Part shown: one piece after another, positions 46,201-57,219 of the stretch | Layout: each line of letters opens with the position of its first letter | Position numbering within the stretch: the stretch's first letter is position 1 | Assembly (NCBI RefSeq): GCF_030269925.1 | Contig: NC_085117.1 | Span: forward strand, 8,990,731-9,054,730 | DNA length: 64,000 nucleotides | Reading direction: 5' to 3' | Source: Bombyx mori | Taxonomy: Eukaryota > Arthropoda > Insecta > Lepidoptera > Bombycidae | Notes under the pieces: generated by a model | The model's input: the letters and a program-made list of their open reading frames with translations, nothing else | Databases searched by the model: none | What the model was told of the DNA's origin: nothing | Made by a program: the position numbers and the translations under genes

Positions 46201-47996
46201 TCTAATATTACCTTGGTGCAAATTTTAAAATATCATTTAAAAAAAATAAGCCTTTTATTCCATGCAAATAGTAGGTTACATACATATTTCAAATATAAAG
46301 AAGATAAAAAATAATGGTGATGCTATTAACACGTATTTCAGCCTCTTCCCTCCTTCCTCTTCATTTAAAAAGTATAAATGTAGAAAGCGCTTTTTAAAAA
46401 AAGTTTGAATTGTGAATATAGAAGTTTGTTTGCATGAACCCTCCTCAAGTGAAGGTGAAGGCCTCCTCTAAAGAATACCATGTGTCTCTATCTTGGGCTA
46501 TTTTCAGTAAATAATAATAATAAAACATAATTTACAAATCTTGATCAATGTCTTCTTTTTTAAGTCCTATGTTATGCATAAGTTTATTTATATACTAGCG
46601 ACCCGCCCTCGCTTCGCTTCGGAAACCTTAAAACACACATGAAACGAAAAAAAAAAAAATTAAAAAAAAATTAAAAAAGTAGCCTATGTTCATCAGGGAC
46701 AATGTCGGCTTCTAATGGAAAAATAATTTTTCAAATCGGTCCAGTAGTTTCGGAGCCTATTCGAAACAAACAAACAAACAAATCTTTCCTCTTTATAATA
46801 TTAGTATTAGTATTATTTATATAAAACTAGCGACCCGCCCTCGCTTCGCTTCGGAAACTGTAATTTATTATTGATTTCTCCACTATTTAATGGATGTTAT
46901 TATACATATAAACCTTCCTCTTCAATCACTCTATCTATTAAAAAAAACCGCATGAAAATCCGTTGCGTAGTTTTAAAGAATTAAGCATACATAGGCATAT
47001 AGGGACAGAGAAAGCGACTTTGTTTTATACTACGTAGTGATTTTGTTACCTTCAAATTGTGGATAGTCAGTAACATCTAATCGACAAAACAAAACGTTTT
47101 TTCGGCCATATTTTGAAGCGAGCTTTTCTGTTACTTGTTCCCCGCGCTCCGAATCGATGTCGCATAGGGAAACCTGCAATGTGTATTACAGATTATATAC
47201 AATTAACGACACCTTCTTTCATCTTCGCTTAAAACAAACATTAGGCCCACGTATTTACACTATTAATTATACAGATACTCTATCGGTTTTATTATTTTAA
47301 TTAAAAAAAAAAAACATAAATTTAAATGTAAAGTTTCCAAAAAACTATTTTCATAGAAATAATGTAATGTAATATTATCGGTGATGTTTTTTATACATTA
47401 TTAATTAGGTACTGTTTTTAATTTTGTTCATTTATGTACTAGGTATAGTTCTCGACATCGATGAACAATAATATTTGATATCAATCTCTCTGCACTATCA
47501 ATTTTAATACCTATTCTAACAATGTTACTTTTAAAATTCTAATGTATTACTAGCAAAACTAAAGTCTACTATTAACAGAATATGTTTACTAATTCTAATC
47601 AACACATTAAGTGTACCATATAATCTAATTTATACAAAGGTAAGAAAAAAAAAAATCATGTCAATGACCGGAGCATTGCGCCGGCAAAAATCAATACAAA
47701 CGGATTCAGACAGTAAAAATAAAAGTATTTGAGAAATCAATAATGATGGCACAAGTGATAAAATGTCCAATTTTATAGTACAAAATAGTGCATAGCGTCT
47801 TTGCACAGTACCTAAGTACTTCATTCAACAGTTTTTTTGTTACCTTGAACTTAAAATTACATCGTGGTGAAGTGACGCAGCGTATGTTTCATTAATTTCT
47901 TACCTTAGCACCTTGTTTTAATAATTCTTCGCTATAGGCTAAGCCGATGCCGGAAGCCGCGCCCGTTATCAATGCAACCTTTCCTTTTAAGTCCAT
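40287..47996 (-). CDS. 15-hydroxyprostaglandin dehydrogenase-like SDR with YxxxN active site
   Basis: Six exons: 47996-47904, 47173-47050, 44651-44545, 43968-43795, 43129-42975 and 40392-40287, giving 252 aa. It is a classical short-chain dehydrogenase/reductase, expected to be cytosolic and NAD-dependent: TGAASGIG (residues 11-18) is the dinucleotide loop, D36 after the second strand favours NAD, and NNAG spans 90-93. Residue spacing equals that of 15-hydroxyprostaglandin dehydrogenase: N107, S138 and Y151 sit at the catalytic positions, but residue 155, normally the essential lysine, is asparagine (TAC ACA GCA ACG AAC, 43842-43828). The last exon ([25 protein letters not shown]) lies beyond a 2.6-kb intron that contains a LINE nested in a SINE. 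Substrate unknown. It could be an inactive or altered-function paralogue. Confidence 0.91.
40449..40727. repeat. Bm1 interrupted or fused with a LINE 3' tail (SDR intron 5)
   Basis: 40449-40486 is the antisense Bm1 tail (T-run, GTGAACGGGCTCACAGCC). 40487-40676 is the jockey-type LINE 3' end in + orientation, ending GGTAAGAAAAAG. 40688-40727 is the antisense Bm1 head (GACGTCTTATCCTTTAGGCC). The Bm1 centre is missing, suggesting insertion plus deletion. Confidence 0.7.
41163..42742 (+). repeat. tRNA-derived SINE split by a LINE
   Basis: The left part (41163-41187) has ATCGTCTGGTGTAGTGG, the A box. The right part resumes at 42506 with a repeated GGTAAGTGAC and continues through GGGTTCGAATCCCGCC (B box) to AGTTAACGTGGCGTGATTG. 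The intact relative at 18166-18424 shows how the parts join. Confidence 0.88.
41188..42505 (+). mobile_element. 5'-truncated jockey-type LINE with open RT reading frame
   Basis: A 1318-bp insertion flanked by the 10-bp target duplication GGTAAGTGAC (41178-41187 and 42506-42515) and ending in an A-run. The reading is open from the 5' truncation point to a TAG at 42492-42494, directly before the A-run. It covers the back half of a reverse transcriptase: [16 protein letters not shown], the [18 protein letters not shown] box, and the catalytic [13 protein letters not shown]-terminal segment without zinc knuckles follows. The endonuclease and the first RT motifs are lost, so it cannot move by itself. 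The lack of stops suggests a recent insertion. Confidence 0.92.
43985..44175 (-). pseudogene. LINE pol C-terminal relic in SDR intron 3
   Basis: In complement, [18 protein letters not shown], a stop, then [14 protein letters not shown]. This is the usual terminal motif of RTE-like LINE pol ORFs in moths, with an in-frame stop. Confidence 0.65.
44963..45190. repeat. Dispersed lepidopteran repeat in SDR intron 2
   Basis: CAATAAACGTCCACTGTTGG, TCCAGTGGATTCCCACGATC, CCACCTCGTGGGACCCACGC. This resembles a widely dispersed RTE-like fragment; no ORF survives. Identity from memory. Confidence 0.5.
45286..45462. mobile_element. Complete foldback MITE (SDR intron 2)
   Basis: The left end reads GTGTTAGTGCGAGTTTTTTA then ACGTTCTCGATATCGTAAAAGTT. 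The right end is the near-exact complement (AACTTTTACGCTATCGAGAAC, GTTAAAAAACTCGCACTAAG), giving inverted repeats of about 42-45 bp around a roughly 85-bp centre with GCGCCCCTAGCGGCAAACG. No ORF. It defines a family with copies at 22853, 24099, 49573 and 52996. Confidence 0.88.
45612..45936 (+). repeat. LINE tail fragment followed by Bm1-type SINE
   Basis: 45612-45690 carries CCCCGTGAGCTCACCTACTC and a variant AGCCTCCGAAGGCTACCAGG of the LINE 3' end. From 45694 a headless sense Bm1 runs to CTAAGCAATAAAAAA. Confidence 0.8.
46600..47042. repeat. Two adjacent copies of a GCGACCCGCCCTCGC repeat
   Basis: ACTAGCGACCCGCCCTCGCTTCGCTTCGG occurs at about 46600 and again at about 46830; I describe it here by its first and last bases only. 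The first copy ends with CAAACAAACAAACAAATC and a short TTAGTA repeat, the second with AGCGACTTTGTTTTATACTA. These are typical dispersed moth repeats, abutting SDR exon 2. Confidence 0.65.
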
Positions 47997-48311
47997 ATTA
48001 ATTGATGAATAAAAACAGCGCGCCTAAAAATGTGAAGTGCTTAGTTTCGCTGCCGCCCTCGCTTTACTTGCGATTCGATCGAGACGGAAACTCCCCGGGT
48101 GGGTCAGCGGGGAGGGGAAAACAGTATTTTCTCCTCTGTCCCCTCCCCCCTCGTAGTAAATACGCACGACAGCACTCCACTCAAGTCTTGTGCCCCGTTG
48201 ATTCGGCTTGTTTTGTTTATTTCTAACTACGATGCTATCGTCAATGTTTCGTTTGTGCATATTGTAATTCCAGAATCAAAACAGATTTAAAAAAAAAATT
48301 GTGAAGAAAAA

Positions 48312-48515
48312 AAAAGAGCCCGCTGAGTTTGTTTCGCCGGTTCTTCTTAGGACTGTGGCTTTTTTTGGAACCGGTGGTAGAGTTAACATTGTTATTTATA
48401 TTTTGACATTCAACAAGTGCATCTCGAATATATTAAGTGTATAATCTATGAACAAGTGTGTTATGCTGACATCTAAGTTGAAATAAATGATTTTGAATTA
48501 GAATTTGAATTTGAT
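48312..48515 (+). repeat. LINE-type 3' end, second family
   Basis: GCCCGCTGAGTTTGTTTCGC, GGAACCGGTGGTAGAGTTAAC, then a tail GAATTAGAATTTGAATTTGA. This is a common dispersed moth repeat tail, distinct from the 41188 family although both share GAGTTT..CGCCGG. Confidence 0.6.
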
Positions 48516-49059
48516 TAGTAAATTTATTTTTTTATTTTCTATTAATAAATTTCTTAAGAACATGATGCCTCAATCAAAGGGCCGTTCCAGTTGAAATGTT
48601 GTTACCCATATTGTCTTTAAAGGTGTCTGTCTACACTGTAACTAAAATAAACGAGTTAAACGCGTAAGCATGCGTCTATAGAAATGAAAACTTGTTGAAA
48701 CAATAGTCCTAGTATATTACATTTATAAGTACATACGTTGCAACTTTAAATTTTATTAATGTTACGCTCTCGTGAGTGCAGCATGCCCGTCATGACAATG
48801 ACTAACATGCCAATGTAACATGGTACATATTTCAAAATTTCACTCAACTACATTTTGTTATTCGAAATTTAAACAAAACCCTTTATTATCAAAATTTAGA
48901 AATTTGTGGCCCTCCTTTTATTGTCTTGAAAGGGACACGACTCCACGACTCACTTAATGAAGAGTACATAGCAGCAGTGTATAACCCATAGGTTTCAAAT
49001 GATCAACATTATCAACAACCCCAATAACCCTGTTCTGCATGGAGACAAATAATAGCTGG

Positions 49060-49300
49060 TGGTAGGACCACTTTTGAGTCCGCACGGGTAGGTACCACCA
49101 CCCTGCCTATTTCTGCCGTGAAGCAGTAATGCGTTTCGGTTTGAAGGGTGGGGCAGCCGTTATAACTATACTAAGACCTTAGAACTTATATCTCAAGGTG
49201 GTTGGCGCATTTATGTTGTAGATGTCTATGGACTCCAGTAACCACTTAACACCAGGTGGGCTGTGAGCTCGTCCAACCATATAAGCAATAAAAAAATAAA
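49060..49300 (+). repeat. Bm1-type SINE, headless
   Basis: CTGGTGGTAGGACCACTTTTG through the complete body to ATAAGCAATAAAAAAATAAA. Confidence 0.9.
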
Positions 49301-49572
49301 AATTTGGGAGCTCCGGCGCAAGGACCGTTTCACCGAACCTCTGCTTTGTATGATACCTACAAGTCTGGTATCTGTTAGTAGTCTCAATATTATAGAAGCG
49401 AATTTAGCCTCAAGATCAGAGTTCACAGAGCTCGAAATATCAATCCCACCGAATGACGATATTTTCAGAATGTTACGGGAACTGCCATGAAAATCACCAA
49501 TTCTTCTTAATCACACCCTCGTGCCACACCTTTCACGCAAATGCCAGTCGCATACAACAATTTAATATTAGT

Positions 49573-49660
49573 TCAGTGTACTTAGTGCGAGTTTTTTAAC
49601 GTTCTCGATAGCGTAAAAGTTACAAATTTGTGTGCAGTTGAAACAGCGACCCTAGTGACA
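49573..49660. mobile_element. Foldback MITE, left part
   Basis: CAGTGTACTTAGTGCGAGTT, AACGTTCTCGATAGCGTAAAAG, then a diverged internal block (GCAGTTGAAACAGCGACCC). No right inverted repeat follows. Confidence 0.75.
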
Positions 49661-50465
49661 CACAGTTTCAGGAAGCGAAGTTTCAAAATAACTTAGATCC
49701 TAGAGCGAATCATGAATTGCCTGGAGGTACCCAATGTTTACTGAAGGTCCACAGGCCACATAGAGTGAATGCTGTAACCACCTTAAGACTTGAGTTCGAA
49801 GTCTTTAATGGCTATCCCATCCTTGACACCACACACATTTATTGTAATTTCCATGCGGATTTCGATGATCACGCTTAATAAATGTTTTCTTGTTATAATA
49901 CATAATATGTATACCTATATAAAATACTTTAATAATATAAATGTTTTTCTTTATTTCATATTTATATTTCTCGGTTTACAAAAATTTCATTTATCATGTT
50001 TTTACCATTTTAAAAACAAATAAAAAATATCACAGATTTCTCCTCACACTGCGCCGATCTGCTGCATGATTTTAACATTGTCAAGTATAAAAATAAGTTT
50101 CAAAAATAACCTTTAAATTTCAATTTTATCACAGAAAAACTATCTCACAAATTTACCGAACAATTAGATACATTTATTTTACAAAGACGCACGTATTCAA
50201 AACAAAAAAAAAGTATAAACGATTAGCATTTTCATAATAAAATAAGGATGCACCATGATTTAAGATTCGATAAAAGATTTACAGAAAGTCCTATATACAA
50301 TTAAAATATCACAGATATTTGAAACAATCGCATAATTACAAAAAAGTCACTAATACAGTTGATGATTTTCATAATTAATCCAAAAATTATTGCATTTCGA
50401 TTGCACCACTTCAACACCATCAAAGGTAAATTTTAAATTGTTGGTATTAAATGACTTCGTAATTG

Positions 50466-53400
50466 TTAGGATTGAGGAGCTTGATCAGCACCAGCGGCAG
50501 GCACAGCTTTCGCCAAATAAGAGAAGGAACGCGCGTTCGGTAAACCGGCAAGAACACAAGCACTGAGCGCTGAACGATTCAAGTTCATTGGAGCGGCGTC
50601 GTACCACTCTAGAGTATCTCCATCGTAGCATTCCACGAGAGGAATTGTTGTGGACCCTAGAAAAAATCAAACAGCCACTTAATGAAAAATTGAGAATTAC
50701 AGATGCTATCAAAAAAAAAGGTCACCTAATGAAAGATTGAGAATTACAGAAATTATCAAAAAACAAAAGTCACATAATGAAAGATTGAGAATTACAGAAA
50801 TTATCAAAAAAATAATCAAACAGCAACTTAATGAAACATTGAGAATTACAGAAGTCATCAAATTATAGCGCCAAAAGCACAAAGCCGGGTGTACTAGTGT
50901 AATAATTGCAGTTTTTTTTTATATCAATTAGTTAAAGAAATCTTATTCCAAAAAAGATCGTATAGATATTAAATTAAACAGACATTTTTTTATTTACAAA
51001 TTGAAATAATGGAAATCAGACATTGCGTCTAGATATTTCTACATCTTCTTATTATCAATACTTTCCGTACTAATTATTTGTCAAGTAGGGAACATAACAT
51101 GTATTACTGTGAATAAACTGTGAATACATAATTTAGTCGACGTGGCCTATAGGGTAAAACCTCTGATGCAATCGTATCTTGCGATGCACCAGTGTTCTAA
51201 TCCGGCAAACGGGTACCAATTTTTCTAATGAAATAGGTAGGTACTTAACAAATGTTCACGATTGACTTCCACGCTGAAGGAATAACAACGTGTAATAAAA
51301 AAATAGAAATAAAACCCGCATAATTATAATTTGCGTAATTACTGGTGGTAGTGGTGGTGGTAGTACCTCTTATGAGTCCGCACGGGCAGGTTCTACCACC
51401 CTGCCTACTTCTGCCGGAAAGCAGTAATACGTTTCGGTTTGAAGGGTGGGGCAGCCGTTGTAACTATACTGGGACCTTAGAACTCATATCTCAAGGTGGG
51501 TGGCGGCATTTACGTTGTAGATGTCTATGGACTCCGGTAACCACTTAACACCAGATGGGCTGTGAGCTCGTCCACCAATCTATGCAATAAAAAAAGGTCG
51601 GTTTTTTAAATAGTCAAGGATAAAATTCTTTTTGCTAATATATTCCTCTGAAGTAAATAACCTGTTTCTGAATATTAAATATATTTGATGTAAGAATTAC
51701 GAGTATAGCCTAGATATAAATCCTAAGAAAAAGACAAATAAACCTATTTCAGATAAAATATCTAGCCTTATGGTCCTATCGAAAGTTATGCGAATAGTTT
51801 CCTATAGTATCATTTCATACCATTAAATCCTCCGATGACAAAAATCATATCGTCCAACAGAACCGTGGCGAAATTACTTCTTGCACTAAACATTTCCGTT
51901 ACTTCCTGCCATTCGCCGCCGCGTTGTGGATTAAATTTCTCACCTTTGTTAAATAATAATTTAAAAATTAAATCAACTCATAAACCCCACTAAGTCTATT
52001 ATCTACGACAGCGGCTCTCAACCACCGTATCGCGACACATTGGTTGGTCGTAAGCTCCTGGCATGTGTCTCGCGATATTTACAAATATGATATTTTTGTC
52101 TAAGGTGATCTTGCGAATTTGCATCTCTGTGCTACTTACATAGTGTAAATATACAACTGTTTACTAGATATTAACTGTACAACTACGTTTAATAAATGTA
52201 CCTACCTATACATACTTCACTTCACTTTGATGCTATCAAAATATTGCACTTATTTGAGGGTGTCGCAAATTTCTTAAGAATATGTTAGTGTTCTAACTGT
52301 GTAAAAAAGATTGAGAGCCGCTGGTCTGCGGCAAACAAGGGACGTAGTGTCATTTTAATCTGATTGTGTGTATGATTAGTATAAAATGACTCGTGGGACT
52401 AATAAATAAAATAAGTCTCACACCCGTGAAGATGTACTTCCAAAGAGTGACTAAAATCACCATAGCGCGATTTAAAATTAAATGTGGTATTAAGACTATA
52501 TTTTGGAAATAATTGATATTATTGTAGGAAAACTAAAGTCACCAGTATTAAGACGACTGTATCCATTGAAGCCACCTAGCGCGAATAAGCATTCCCTGTA
52601 GGCGATGAGACTAACTCCCGAGCGAGGACTGAGCATCGACCTGATGAAACTCCATTGACGCGTCTCTGGGTCAAAGACTTCTGCAGAACTCAATACTTCT
52701 TGTCCATTAAAACCGCCCACTATATAAATCTGGATAATAAAAGTAATAAATCAGTGTGCTTAGTTTTTTTTTATTGCTTAGATGGGTGAACAAGCTTACG
52801 GCCCACCTGGTGTCAAGTGGTTAAGTGATAAATGCGCCACCCACCTTGAGATATAAGTTCTAAGGTCTCAGTATAGTTACAACGGCTGCCCCACCCTTCA
52901 AACCGAAACGCATTACTGCTTCACGGCAGAAATAGGCGGGGTGGTGGTACCTACCCGTGCGGACTCACAAGAGGTCCTACTACCAGTAAATGGAAGAGTG
53001 GAGTTGGAACGTTTGCCGCTAGGGGCGTTGTTCGAACTCTACACAAATTTGAGTGAACTTTTACGCTATCAAGAACGTTAAAAGCTCGCACTAAGCACAC
53101 AGACACTAACGATTAAAAATCTAGAACAATTTCTTCTAAAGGGCTGTTAATTTTATTTATTTTATTTTTATTTTATACTTATTGTACACAAAAGAAAATA
53201 CAATAAAAACAGATTTAAAGAATTCTAAATACTATGTACAAAGGCGAGCTTAACTCATTCATGAGTTTTCTTCCAGCAAACCATTATCAGAGAGAAATAC
53301 GATGTATAAGAGGGGAATAGTGTACAATATAAGAGCTATTAAAGCATGATTTTTAACTAAGCATTAAAAAAATAATCTAACATTAAATGAAAAATACATA

Positions 53401-56285
53401 TAAATAGAAATAATGTTAAGTTCAAATGTATTAATTAGTTACTTAAGCTATATCACTACAATAAAATAGGTAGGCGCATGGCGATTGTGAGGCTACTGGA
53501 ATAACGGTCGAACTACTACTATTCAAATTAAAAGAAGTCAATAAAATTTATTTCCACTATTATAATCAACAATGCTAGATTAAAAGCTAATTTTGTGGGT
53601 TTTTTTGTATTAAATATTTATAATAAGTATGGTAGGTATATAATTACTAAGACTAGCTATCCCAGGATCCACCAAGAACTAGTAATATGACAACACATCT
53701 GAAATTAATTATCCGCTAGTCTATGCCACGAAATAATTTTTATATTTAGTAAAATATGCACCTTGCCACCTAGTGATGCCGCGCTAGCGTCTGAGCGCTG
53801 TTTATTCATTGGAGTGGTCATCTCCCATTGATTTCTGTCAGGATAGTACCGTTCTACTGAAGCCATACGAGTACGTCCATTATATCCTCCAAGTGCGTAT
53901 ATCATACCGTCTAATATAAATATTTAATAATTTAAGATTTAAATAGAAAACAACTTCGAATATAAAAAAGTAGGTATACAAAGACTGATAACTACTACCT
54001 TAACCTAACAGAAAAATATTAATTGCCTATGGTTTTATCAGTTGAAAACAGTGTGGCTTAAAAGTCTAGTTACCAAGGTATAAAATCTTTAAAGAATAAA
54101 TCGAATCTCACGAGCGACCTCTCTAAATTAGACTACATTTTAATTAAGCAAAACCAATATTAGGGAAAATAATAAAGACGATTATCGATTATTTTTTGGA
54201 TCGAGAATCACATATTCTAGCAGGGAACTGTTGCAATATACCGAATACCGCTGAGAATCAATGTACCTAAATTAAAATACTACACGAATGTTCATAGTTA
54301 AGTATTGTCAAATTTACAAAAATTGATAAAATTTCATAAAACTATCAATATCCCTATGATTTTAATCTAATACTGACCGTGCACGACAACGCTGACGTAG
54401 CATCTGGCTTGATACATACAGGCGCGTTCGTGCCACGTATTAGTGACAGGGTCGTAACAACGTACCGTATTAAAATGGTCACTACCATCAAAACCTCCGA
54501 TCATATAAATCAGATTGTTCAGTGTGCAGAGGCCGTGATAAGCACGTGGAGTAAGGTCCATGTGAATTGAAAGAAACCAGCGGTCAGCTCTGAAATATAT
54601 GAAGCTTTTATCATGCCTCCAAAAGCAGAACATCAAGCGAAATAATTTTCAGTTGCAGGTTAAATCATCTCCTACATCAATTATACGATTATTTAATTTA
54701 TTTTATTTATGCTTTGGCGAGGCTCTATTAATAAAAGCTCAGAATAGCTCTCTGAGTCTACATTTTGTTCCACACTACGCAGGCTTTCGAACTTGACGAA
54801 ACTCTTAGAGCAATGTTAAAACCGAACATGCACGGGCAGAAAATATGCGCCCGCATCCAAGTAGCAAATACAGAAAAGATTCAAGTACAAATATTCACAG
54901 GATCTATGACGGCAACATGCTTGACCTACAAAACAACATACTCGCGTTTGTGCGAATTTTTATGTATGTCTTTATTCGACCAGTACCTAATAAGTTTTAA
55001 TAGTTGAAACGACAAAGGTTTGAATGGCTTTCAATAAAAATAGTTGGGTTTACTCTTTAAAACAGCTAATGAACGATATCATTGTCGATTAGTTGCTTAT
55101 AGTTGTTTGCTGGCAAATAACTCAATAATTATATTATATATCTAGAGTAAGTATTGCAAGCATAAATTAAATACTGAATCAACCTTGTATCGTATGTTTC
55201 AACAAAGCTCGTAGGACTACCAGCACTCCATCCTCCAACAGCAAAAAGTATTTCAAAAGGAATTCTAGGTCGCGCCAGTGGATCGTTTAAATCTGCTTCC
55301 ATACCAGGTCTTGAATCTAGTAATGTTAAAAACACCACTGCTGGGTATAACGCTTCTTGGCATTTCTGTAATAATTTTTTAAATTAACTATTATACATTT
55401 ATTAATCATCTCTAAGCTCAAAATAGAGAAATATATATTTACCACATCATCAACCACTGGCTGCCATTGTAATATTTTTGATTTGAAATATTTAAAACTT
55501 ATGTGACCAAATCTAACGCATGAAAGCAATGACGGAATGTACTTTCTCCTGTTTTCTAAGTCATGTTCGACCCAAGTCTTTAAAGCTTGAAAAACAATTT
55601 CTTCATTTTTAACGTTCAGTTCGTCATCTCGTAAAATGTCTTCCAATTCTTCGAAAGTAAGCGATTTAAATTCATTACATTCCTTTAGTATCTTATTAAA
55701 GTGCTGTCTTATAAACATTTTCCCCTTCTTTTCTAATTCACCGCAAAAATAATATCGAGCAAATTTAAATATTCCTAGGCAATTATGAGGTTTTAATTCT
55801 TGCAGTAAGTACTGGCAACAAAGTTGGATAACTCCCACAACATCGAATTTGTCTGCGTATGGCAGAAGATACTCAACATTCTCTGCTGTAACCTTACAAG
55901 TTCCAGTATAAGCGTAATCCAGTATTAGATTCATATAGAAACTAGGAACATCTACAAATATTTTAGTTTCCTCAGGTTCACCTTTGTTTAAAGAGTTTAT
56001 AAATATAGCTTTAAAATATGGGCTAACTGCTGATAGTATGGCGCGATGAACACCTATTGCTTTCAAATCCCTACACATTATCGTTCCATCACAGAGCTGA
56101 CCGTTTTGTCGTAGTTCATTCCAAATTGCTGGGAATTCTACCACAGAATAATTTTCAGGAAGACACGCACATTTTCTTTGTCTCGTGATAATTTTCTTTT
56201 TGTTTAAACGTGATCTCGCAATTGAAGGCGTACGTACAGAATTTTTGGCTTTTGTTAATTTTTTATGTTTCGTATTAAATTCCAT
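50466..56285 (-). CDS. KLHL10: KLHL10-like BTB-BACK-Kelch protein
   Basis: Seven exons: 56285-55443, 55365-55184, 54589-54378, 53910-53762, 52729-52543, 51943-51821 and 50656-50466. They give 628 aa. Such proteins are substrate adaptors of Cullin-3 ubiquitin ligases; KLHL10 acts in the testis, and in Drosophila in spermatid individualisation through caspase control. Residues 1-45 are a basic leader. The BTB domain spans about 51-155 (AIWNELRQNGQLCDG, VSPYFKAIF), then BACK to about 285 (the whole in exon 1). Six Kelch repeats follow from about residue 320, each with the GG doublet: FAVGGWSAGS, YMIGGFDGSD, YALGGYNGRT, YIVGGFNGQE, FALGGFNGYS and FVIGGFNGS. The segment PLARPRIPFEILFAVGGW and the overall exon order fit KLHL10 better than other KLHLs. 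Orthology was judged by eye. It is divergent to RpL18 by about 0.93 kb. Confidence 0.92.
50670..50867. repeat. Four-unit ~50-bp tandem repeat in KLHL10 intron 6
   Basis: Units share TTAATGAAA..TTGAGAATTACAGA..TATCAAAAAA and vary from about 45 to 53 bp because of A-run changes. The array begins 14 bp from the exon 7 acceptor on the genomic scale. Confidence 0.9.
51134..51596 (+). repeat. Full-length Bm1-type SINE in KLHL10 intron 6
   Basis: The head CGACGTGGCCTATAGGGTAAA and a damaged B box (GTGTTCTAATCCGGC) are followed by body and tail (CTATGCAATAAAAAA). A GGTGGTAGTGGTGGTGGTAG expansion sits at the head/body junction near 51343. Confidence 0.9.
52766..52988 (-). repeat. Antisense Bm1-type SINE in KLHL10 intron 4
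   Basis: T-run, TTGCTTAGATGGGTGAACAAG, body with a deletion after AAGTGGTTAAGTGATAAATG, ending CCTACTACCAGTAAA. It directly adjoins a MITE copy. Confidence 0.88.
52996..53101. mobile_element. Foldback MITE, right part (KLHL10 intron 4)
   Basis: GGAGTTGGAACGTTTGCCGC, GAACTTTTACGCTATCAAGAAC and AAAGCTCGCACTAAGCACAC. One end matches the right inverted repeat of 45286-45462; the left is lost at the Bm1 border. Confidence 0.75.
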
Positions 56286-57219
56286 CCCTTTTGAAAAAAC
56301 GGCGGTCGAAACTAAATTGTCCTGTTGACATAACTAAAGTCTTTCCTCACTTGTTTCATAACCGCGAGAGTGACATTAAAAAGATCTTTATGAGGAGAAT
56401 GACATATTGGATTCTGTTTTAAACTTAAAAGATCCCCGCATCTTTAAATATATACATATATGTAAATAATAATAAGAAATTATGAGAAAACAATCTTGAT
56501 GATAACTTTAACGTAAATAAATCTTTTTTATTTTTTGGTCAGGAGGAAACCGCCTGACTTCCACCTACGTGTTAGGAATGGTAAGCGGAGCTTGTCGCAG
56601 TTGAACTGACTGCTCTCACTGAAACCTCCCCGTTGCTCAAAAACTTGCGTCGGAGCCCTGAAACTCATTTATTCAATGCTCTTGACACTTTGAGTTCGAA
56701 GTCTGCCCTTTTTATCCTTACCTAATCACTAGTAGCCTGAGACTCTATTCCAACTACGTGTGAACGGTAGGTGAACTCACGAGCTTAACCTGTTTGGATT
56801 TATTAACACTAACCCCAATACGAGGAGTCTTTCGCAGAATCTACGACAGTATCGGAATCGCGACCCATTGAGAAGAACTGGTGAAAAACTCAGTGAGTAT
56901 ATCTATTGGTTAGATCGAAGTCGTCGTCGTCATCTATAAGATCGACGAGGACAGTCACCAGTACGTGAGGAAAAATCGCAGAATAATTGCAATGATTAAA
57001 TTTAAGTTCAATAAAACCTCCAAAATTACAAATTTAAACATGAAGAAACACTATTAAATAAACAAAATAAAATAATTCAACAACTTCGCTCCTGCCAGAG
57101 TGTAAGATTGCCACACCAAATATTTTATTGGTAACACCAACATAAACTGTCAAACATTTTGATGTATCTAGGATACTCTGTTCTATTGTCTATAGTCTCT
57201 TTTTCTTCTGGTTGTCAAG
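56286..57219. promoter_or_regulatory. Divergent promoter region KLHL10 / RpL18
   Basis: The two start codons are 934 bp apart and divergent. The RpL18 side ends with a pyrimidine-rich stretch at 57196-57210 (TCTCTTTTTCTTCTG) that fits a 5' TOP transcription start. A degenerate antisense LINE 3' end (56530-56970) fills the middle, so promoter elements are likely confined to the two edges. Confidence 0.5.
56530..56970 (-). mobile_element. Degenerate antisense jockey-type LINE 3' end
   Basis: GGTAGGTGAACTCACGAGC, CGCAGAATCTACGACAGTATC and GCGACCCATTGAGAAGAAC, then TGAAAAACTCAGTG, match the reverse complement of the tail at 42290-42460. The further part to 56530 begins TTTTTTGGTCAGGAGGAAACC and is less certain. 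Confidence 0.65.

Larger units (their letters stand above)
47997..50465. other. SDR / KLHL10 intergenic region
   Basis: Between the SDR start codon and the KLHL10 stop codon. A GC-richer stretch at 48050-48200 (CCCCGGGTGGGTCAGCGGGG) directly upstream of the SDR is a plausible promoter. The rest holds repeats listed separately and AT-rich DNA; KLHL10 3' UTR probably covers about 50170-50465 (minus-strand AATAAA at 50178-50173). Confidence 0.5.

Noticed and set aside
50670..50867. CRISPR-like array
   Set aside because: Spacers are not unique and unit lengths drift; eukaryotic intron with a degenerate tandem repeat.
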